Source: Methylococcaceae bacterium (GTDB lineage: Bacteria > Pseudomonadota > Gammaproteobacteria > Methylococcales > Methylomonadaceae). From it: a stretch of 40,455 nucleotides of DNA. Every line of letters starts with the position of its first letter. Position 1 is the first letter of the stretch. Shown in pieces: positions 36,201 through 40,455 of the stretch. The DNA lies in contig JAJRDU010000315.1 in the NCBI GenBank assembly GCA_028748685.1, positions 1-40,455 on the forward strand, read 5' to 3'. A model generated the notes under the pieces. It was not told where the DNA came from. It saw only the letters and a list, made by a program, of their open reading frames with translations, and made no database searches. A program made the translations under genes and the position numbers.

Positions 36201-37838
36201 CCGCCGCCGCACCACGATATTTATTCGATAGAAGACTTGGCGCAGCTGATTCACGATCTGAAAAACGTTAACCCCAAAGCCCGCATAAGCGTCAAGCTGG
36301 TGTCGGAAGTGGGTGTGGGTACGGTGGCGGCCGGGGTTTCCAAGGCGCATGCCGACCACGTCACTATTTCCGGCTACGACGGCGGCACCGGCGCCAGCCC
36401 CATCACCTCGATCAAGCACGCTGGTCTGCCCTGGGAAATTGGTCTGGCCGAGACTCACCAGACCCTGGTGCTGAACAAGCTGCGGGGACGTATTTGCGTG
36501 CAGGCCGACGGCGGCATCCGCTCCGGCCGCGACGTCGCCATTGCAGCGTTGCTGGGGGCCGACGAATTCGGATTCGCCACCGCGCCCTTGATCGTGGAAG
36601 GTTGCATCATGATGCGAAAATGCCATCTGAACACCTGCCCGGTCGGCGTCGCGACGCAAGATCCGGAGCTGCGCAAACGTTTCACCGGCCAGCCCGAGCA
36701 TGTGATAAATTTCTTCTTCTTCATTGCCGAGGAATTGCGGGAAATCATGGCCAAGCTGGGTTTCCGCAGTGTCGCGGATATGATAGGCCGCACCGAAAAA
36801 CTGGATATGCGCCGCGCGGTGGAACATTGGAAAGCGCAGAAACTGGATTACTCGCGCATTTTGTATAAACCGGAGGTTGGTCCGGATGTCGCCATCCGCC
36901 AGATCGAAGCCCAAGACCATGGTCTGGACAAGGCTTTGGATCACGCCTTGATCGCTCAAGCCAAACCGGCGCTGGAAGACGGCCAACCGGTAAAAATCCA
37001 AACAGCTATCCGCAACTTTAACCGCACGGTCGGCGCCATGCTCTCCGGCGAAGTCGCCAGACGCTATGGCCATAAAGGCTTGCCCGACAACACCATACAT
37101 ATCCAGGCCAAAGGCACGGCCGGACAAAGTCTCGGAGCTTTCCTGGCGGCCGGCATCACGCTGGAGCTGGTCGGCGAAGGCAACGACTATGTCGGTAAAG
37201 GTTTGTCCGGTGGACATATCATTATTTATCCGCCCAAGGAAACCCCTATCGTCGCCGAAGAGAATATCATCGTCGGCAACACCGTGCTGTATGGCGCCAT
37301 TTCCGGAGAATGTTATTTCCGAGGTGTGGCTGGCGAACGTTTCGCGGTGCGAAATTCCGGCGCTCTTGCGGTGGTGGAAGGCGTGGGCGACCACGGCTGC
37401 GAATACATGACCGGCGGCGTGGTCGTGGTGTTGGGCCAGACCGGACGCAATTTCGCGGCGGGCATGTCCGGCGGTGTCGCCTATGTACTGGATGAGGACG
37501 GCACGTTCGAGAAGCGCTGCAATCTGGCCATGGTGGAACTGGAACCGGTGCCGGTCGAAGACGCGGCGCTGGAAACCCTGGATCACCAAGGCGGAGAGCT
37601 TGAGTCGCATGGTCTGGTCGACATCATGCACAATATGACGGGCGACGACGAACGTCGCTTGCGGACGCTGATCGAGCGTCACCGCCACTACACAGCCAGC
37701 AGCCGCGCCAAACATATTCTGGATAACTGGAATGCCTTCCTGCCGCGCTTTGTCAAAGTGATGCCGGTGGACTACCGTGTCGCCCTGGAAGCCATGCGCC
37801 AAAGTCAGGCTGAAACCGATAGCCGCTTGCATGGCTAA
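33207..37838 (+). CDS. gltB: Glutamate synthase (NADPH) large subunit
   Basis: The conventional 1543-residue GOGAT alpha subunit. The glutaminase nucleophile is Cys22 in [10 protein letters not shown] after a short propeptide. Synthase-domain motifs are [29 protein letters not shown] and [15 protein letters not shown]. The 3Fe-4S loop is [18 protein letters not shown] with canonical x5/x4 spacing. The C-terminal GXGXG beta-helix is complete. It transfers the amide of glutamine to 2-oxoglutarate, with electrons from GltD. The start was chosen at ATG 33207, nine bases after GAGG; ATG 33201 and GTG 33123 are further in-frame options. gltD follows after 88 bp on the same strand. Confidence 0.96.
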   Translation: MVHRLLPPKQGLYDPRHEHDACGVGFIAHIKGRKSHDIVRQGLEILENLTHRGAVGADPLAGDGAGLLLQLPDTFFSAQAAKLNIVLPAAGHYAVGMVFLPRNANSRAECEKILGDFIVAEGQTVLGWRDVPVDNSGLGESVKAVEPFIRQVFVGRGGNCADQDAFERKLFVIRKQVENAIRERNLQDGGQFYVTSLSSRTITYKGMLLADQVGVFYKDLSDEAMVSALALVHQRFSTNTFPTWDLAHPFRMIAHNGEINTVRGNVNWMAARRQTMASEILGEDLKKIWPLIGEHQSDSACFDNALELLVAGGYSMAHAMMLLIPEAWAGNPLMDDNRRAFYEYHAALMEPWDGPAAVAFTDGRQIGATLDRNGLRPARYLVTDDDYVLMASEMGVLTIPEHKIVKKWRLQPGKMLLIDMEQGRIIDDAEIKAQLSEHYPYQDWLDKTQIQLKDLPQAIAPVPVDAQTLLDRQQAFGYTQEDIKVILKPMGASGQEPIGSMGVDAAPAVLSSRARLLYDYFKQGFAQVTNPAIDPIREELVMSLVSLVGPRPNLLGLHGGDGHMRLEVQHPALSNQDLEKIRHIEHSQKAFRTKTLSICYTVDQGASGMEKALERLCNEAEQAVVEDHNILILSDRAMDMDHIAIPALLATAAVHHHLIKVGLRTSVGLVVETGEAREVHHFCLLAGYGAEAVNPYLALETLSQLRATLPDAPSEEEVHKRYIKAVDKGILKVMSKMGISTYQSYCGAQIFNAIGLSEDFLNQYFTGTLSTIGGAGIREIAEETLRRHRLAYSDAPLYRNALDAGGEYAYRVRGEDHVWTPETIAKLQHATRANDAKTYAEYSKLINEQNERLVTLRGLMEFKFADQAIPLAEVEPAKDIVKRFVTGAMSFGSISYEAHTTLAIAMNRLGGKSNTGEGGELPERFKPLENGDSMRSAIKQVASGRFGVTAEYLVNADDIQIKISQGAKPGEGGQLPGHKVDATIARVRHSTPGVGLISPPPHHDIYSIEDLAQLIHDLKNVNPKARISVKLVSEVGVGTVAAGVSKAHADHVTISGYDGGTGASPITSIKHAGLPWEIGLAETHQTLVLNKLRGRICVQADGGIRSGRDVAIAALLGADEFGFATAPLIVEGCIMMRKCHLNTCPVGVATQDPELRKRFTGQPEHVINFFFFIAEELREIMAKLGFRSVADMIGRTEKLDMRRAVEHWKAQKLDYSRILYKPEVGPDVAIRQIEAQDHGLDKALDHALIAQAKPALEDGQPVKIQTAIRNFNRTVGAMLSGEVARRYGHKGLPDNTIHIQAKGTAGQSLGAFLAAGITLELVGEGNDYVGKGLSGGHIIIYPPKETPIVAEENIIVGNTVLYGAISGECYFRGVAGERFAVRNSGALAVVEGVGDHGCEYMTGGVVVVLGQTGRNFAAGMSGGVAYVLDEDGTFEKRCNLAMVELEPVPVEDAALETLDHQGGELESHGLVDIMHNMTGDDERRLRTLIERHRHYTASSRAKHILDNWNAFLPRFVKVMPVDYRVALEAMRQSQAETDSRLHG

Positions 37839-37926
37839 TTCCGTCAGCCTTCTCTTTCCCGGCGAAGGGGAAGGCCAGGCATGGGATTTGAACGTTCAAA
37901 GTACATTTTTTTCGAGGTAGTACAGC

Positions 37927-39366
37927 ATGGGTAAACCAACCGGCTTCATGGAATATGAACGGCAAGACCGGTCCTACGACCAGGTCGAGAAACGGGTCAA
38001 ACATTATCGGGAATTCGTGATTCCCTTGAGCGAAGAGCAGGTTCGCACCCAGGGCGCGCGTTGCATGGATTGCGGCATTCCCTATTGCCACAACGGCTGC
38101 CCGATCAACAACATCATCCCCGAATGGAACGATGCGGTATACCAAGATGACTGGCGGAACGCGCTGGAAATTTTGCATAGCACCAACAATTTCCCCGAGT
38201 TCACGGGCCGGATTTGTCCCGCGCCCTGCGAGGCGGCTTGTACCCTGAATCTTGACGAAGCGCCCGTTGCCATCAAGACTATCGAATGCGCCATCGTCGA
38301 CAAAGCCTGGGAAAATGGCTGGATACATCCTCAAATCGCCCCGCACCGTAGCGGCAAACGAGTCGCGGTGGTCGGTTCCGGCCCGGCCGGTCTGGCTTGC
38401 GCTCAGCAATTGGCCCGTGCCGGTCACGATGTCACCCTGTTCGAAAAGAACGACCGTATCGGTGGATTGATGCGTTACGGCATTCCCAACTTCAAGCTGG
38501 ATAAAAGCCTGATCGACAGGCGCATGGCGCAAATGGAAGCCGAGGGCGTGGAGTTTCGCACCAACGCCTGTGTCGGCAAGGACATATCCGCCGCGCAATT
38601 GGTCACCGACTACGATGCCGTGGTGCTGGCCGGCGGTTCGGAAAAACCGCGCGATTTGACAGTTCCCGGTCGCGAACTGGGCGGCGTTCGCTTTGCGATG
38701 GAATTTTTGACCCAGCAAACCAAGGTGGTGTTGGGCGACGGCATTCCCGAAAGCGATCGCATTTCCGCCGAAGGCAAGCATGTGGTCGTCATCGGCGGTG
38801 GCGATACCGGATCGGACTGCATCGGCACCTCGATTCGCCAAGGCGCGGTTTCCGTCACCCAGTTGGAGCTCTTGCCCAAGCCGCCGGAAAAAGAAAACAA
38901 ACTTAGCACCTGGCCCAATTGGCCGAACAAATTACGTACCTCCAGCTCTCAGCAGGAAGGCTGCGCACGGGATTGGTCGGTCGAAACCCTGGAGTGCCTT
39001 GGCGAAAACGGTCGCGTCAAGGAAATCCGTTGCCGCCGCCTGGAATGGAAAAATGTCGACGGCCGCTGGATCAGCGAAGGCATATCCGGTAGCGAATTCA
39101 CGCTTAAAGCGGACTTGGTGCTTTTGGCTATGGGCTTCGAGCACCCGATTCAGGAAGGTTTGTTAGCCGAGCTAGCGGTAGCGGTGGATGCCCGCAAAAA
39201 TGTTGCCGCCAATACCGATAACTATAAAACATCGCTGGACAAGGTGTTTGCCGCCGGTGACATGCGCCGCGGTCAGTCGCTGGTGGTGTGGGCGATTCGC
39301 GAAGGCCGGCAATGCGCGCGAGCGGTGGACGAGTTCCTGATGGGAAACTCGGATTTGCCGCGATGA
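37927..39366 (+). CDS. gltD: Glutamate synthase (NADPH) small subunit
   Basis: The 479-residue FAD/NADPH oxidoreductase partner of GltB. The N-terminal 4Fe-4S region has [13 protein letters not shown] and [12 protein letters not shown]-binding [21 protein letters not shown] and the NADPH site [18 protein letters not shown] follow, and [18 protein letters not shown] closes the FAD site. It feeds NADPH electrons into GltB. A GAGG lies nine bases before the ATG. It could in principle also serve the long paralogue upstream, which has no small subunit of its own. Confidence 0.96.
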   Translation: MGKPTGFMEYERQDRSYDQVEKRVKHYREFVIPLSEEQVRTQGARCMDCGIPYCHNGCPINNIIPEWNDAVYQDDWRNALEILHSTNNFPEFTGRICPAPCEAACTLNLDEAPVAIKTIECAIVDKAWENGWIHPQIAPHRSGKRVAVVGSGPAGLACAQQLARAGHDVTLFEKNDRIGGLMRYGIPNFKLDKSLIDRRMAQMEAEGVEFRTNACVGKDISAAQLVTDYDAVVLAGGSEKPRDLTVPGRELGGVRFAMEFLTQQTKVVLGDGIPESDRISAEGKHVVVIGGGDTGSDCIGTSIRQGAVSVTQLELLPKPPEKENKLSTWPNWPNKLRTSSSQQEGCARDWSVETLECLGENGRVKEIRCRRLEWKNVDGRWISEGISGSEFTLKADLVLLAMGFEHPIQEGLLAELAVAVDARKNVAANTDNYKTSLDKVFAAGDMRRGQSLVVWAIREGRQCARAVDEFLMGNSDLPR

Positions 39367-39708
39367 GAGTGGGCTAAGAAATTTAACCTTGCAAAAAGCG
39401 AAAGGATCAAGATCACGCTGTAATAATAATTTATTTTTACGCCTCATTGCTCGCAGTTGACGGAACGAACAGAATAACCGGGGAGGATGGCCAGGTTTGA
39501 CCATATTACTGTTTTGGTGAGTTTGGGTTTGTCCGTATGCGCAATTCGAGGTCATTCAGGCCCGGAGTGAACCTTAGAAAAAACGGCTAGAATTTCTCTG
39601 CTGGTGCAAATGTTGATCGGCTCGGTTCGGCCAATGGACTAAACCGCTACGCGCTAGGGGAGTCTGTGCAGCAAAGCCTGAGGGTGATTGACAGCATATC
39701 TTTTTTTT
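39367..39708. other. Gene-free stretch after gltD
   Basis: About 340 bp with AT-rich patches and no credible gene or clear terminator. A TTGACA at 39688-39693 is a good -35 hexamer, but the match 17 bp downstream (TATCCA) is poor. It probably contains the outer edge of the decayed IS91-type element that follows. Confidence 0.4.
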
Positions 39709-39749
39709 CCTATCCAAGAAACGAGGCGATCCGCCTTGTTTAAGATAGG
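39709..39749. repeat. Long hairpin preceding the recombinase remnant
   Basis: CCTATC (39709-39714) pairs with GATAGG (39744-39749). Inside, AAAC and GTTT, then AGGCG and CGCCT continue the stem to a 3-base loop, with a small asymmetric internal loop and one G-U pair. It ends 9 bp before the recombinase-remnant ATG. In IS91-type elements hairpins occur near the replication ends, so this may be element-derived, or it may be a regulatory hairpin. Confidence 0.6.
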
Positions 39750-39758
39750 AACAGTGTC

Positions 39759-39947
39759 ATGAATTCGACAGACAAACCCGTCAGCCCGTTGCGCCAAAGC
39801 ATGATCGACGACATGTGGATGCGCAAATTGTCACCCAAAACTCAGACCAGTTATATCCGTGTCGTGAAGCGATTCGCGAATTTCTTGGGCCGGTCACCGG
39901 ATTCGGCTAGCGTGGAAGATTTACGCAGCTATCAGTTGCACTTGTGA
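39759..39947 (+). pseudogene. Truncated tyrosine recombinase (IS91-associated), N-terminal remnant
   Basis: The 62-residue frame reads LRQSMIDDMWMRKLSPKTQ, then SYIRVVKRFANFLGRSP, then a TGA shortly after LRSYQLHL. This is the SAM-like N-terminal domain of the tyrosine recombinases that accompany IS91-family transposases, normally around 300 residues. The catalytic domain with its Arg-His-Arg-Tyr residues is absent. The transposase remnant begins 48 bp later, so the rest of the recombinase gene has been deleted. Confidence 0.8.
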
Positions 39948-39995
39948 GGTGGTGGTCCGATCGAGACTTTGCAACCCATGTAGTACGGCAAGCTT

Positions 39996-40180
39996 ATGGC
40001 GTGCCTCGCGCTAGAGGTAGCGGATATTTTCCGCGCCTATGGTGCCGCTTGGCGAGATACTCAGTGTGACCATCTGCGTCTGGGGCAGCTGAAAGTCATG
40101 TTCGCCATCAAGCAGTGTCGTACCGCGGCACTGGGCGTTCATGTCTTGTGTTGTCCGGCTTGCCAGCGCCAAGCCATTTT
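39996..40180 (+). pseudogene. IS91-family transposase, N-terminal remnant
   Basis: About 61 codons match the start of IS91-type Y1 transposases: LEVADIFRAYGAAWRDTQ, LGQLKVMFAIKQCRTAALG and the first zinc-binding knuckle HVLCCPACQR. In intact proteins this is followed by a SCRNRHCPKC segment and the HUH-type relaxase core; here the match ends near 40180. The frame runs to 40289 without similarity. The remaining sequence to the window end shows nothing I recognise. The element is therefore non-functional. Confidence 0.8.
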
Positions 40181-40455
40181 GAAAGTCTGGATCACGCCAC
40201 ACCTCAGGGTCGATGGAAACAGTGCCGAATTTATAGTGGCACACCCAGTCGGTCGAAGGGTATCGAATCTCTATTCGTCACGATATTGAGCTTCTGCGGT
40301 TTGGCCAAGGGGTTGGCAAAATCTGTGCGGTAATACACCGAAGTTTACCCTGCAAGGCGAAGTGGACTTGTCTTTCGCAGTATTTCGAATGCAACGGATG
40401 GCTTTAATGAAATCCGAGAGACGTCTATAGAAACGGGCCGGCACCTTGATAAGTG
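40181..40455. other. Unassigned sequence after the IS91 remnant
   Basis: No gene family, terminator or repeat is recognised. Short open frames exist on both strands but none has a start, ribosome site and similarity together. It could be the flank exposed by the deletion that truncated the transposase. Confidence 0.4.

Noticed and set aside
35817-37832. Long open frame on the minus strand (about 670 codons) inside gltB
   Set aside because: It is exactly antisense to the conserved synthase and GXGXG domains of GltB, shows no family motif, and reflects GC-rich third-position bias.
39580-39700. Possible c-di-GMP or cobalamin riboswitch-like stretch (GGTGCAAAT, later GCAAAGCCTGAGGG)
   Set aside because: A few bases recall GEMM or B12 elements, but the paired helices and the conserved GGCAAACC-type segment could not be found and no suitable downstream gene exists.
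40011-40244. 77-codon minus-strand frame over the IS91 remnant
   Set aside because: Runs antisense to the clear transposase N-terminus and has no similarity or ribosome site.

Overview
The window reads as chromosomal DNA of a moderately GC-rich gammaproteobacterium. Gene content (EF-P beta-lysylation genes, a UbiF/UbiH-type ubiquinone hydroxylase, the uvrC-pgsA pair, bacteriohemerythrin, a CysJ-type flavoprotein beside glutamate synthase) and the style of the intergenic repeats fit a type I methanotroph (Methylococcales, Methylomonas-like). That placement is an inference: no methane oxidation gene, rRNA or tRNA is present in the window.

Layout. 1-0.9 kb: the 3' end of pdxJ followed by a PP2C protein phosphatase. 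1-7.7 kb, minus strand: a sigma-54 activator without an input domain, a DsbD_2/TauE-like membrane protein, and a two-gene signalling operon made of a hybrid sensor kinase (four PAS, GAF, HisKA, ATPase, receiver, HPt) and a PleD-like GGDEF response regulator. 7.8-10.4 kb: the complete EF-P lysylation locus, epmB (minus) divergent from efp-epmA (plus), then a membrane-anchored cytochrome c-like protein. 11.6-15 kb: a ligase-dehydratase fusion and an MIO-type aromatic amino acid ammonia-lyase, resembling the starter part of an aryl polyene (APE/xanthomonadin-like) pathway. 15.1-17.4 kb: a nucleotide-sugar epimerase and dehydrogenase pair, then a TetR regulator. 18.2-21.2 kb: a tightly packed pgsA/uvrC/family-5 uracil-DNA glycosylase group. 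21.3-21.9 kb: gene-free DNA packed with palindromic and MITE-like repeats. 21.9-23.5 kb: a coupled bacteriohemerythrin-AlkB-GST operon. 23.8 kb: an orphan small protein. 24.1-39.4 kb: a nitrogen/sulfur block with a CysJ-like diflavin reductase, an unusual 1826-residue glutamate synthase large subunit, a ubiquinone hydroxylase, and a conventional gltB-gltD pair. 39.4-40.5 kb: the decayed remains of an IS91-family element.

How the genes work together. EpmB, EpmA and EF-P form one known modification pathway. The kinase and diguanylate cyclase probably form one phosphorelay that sets c-di-GMP. GltB2 and GltD form NADPH-GOGAT, while the long GltB paralogue lacks a partner here and has a differently spaced 3Fe-4S cysteine loop. 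Hemerythrin and AlkB are translationally linked, pairing an O2/iron carrier with an Fe(II)/O2-dependent repair enzyme.

No CRISPR array, tRNA, rRNA or intact transposon was seen. The least ordinary items are the ligase-dehydratase/ammonia-lyase island, the paralogous glutamate synthases, the membrane cytochrome beside the EF-P genes, and the dispersed palindromic repeats. None of them amounts to a clearly new defence or mobile system.
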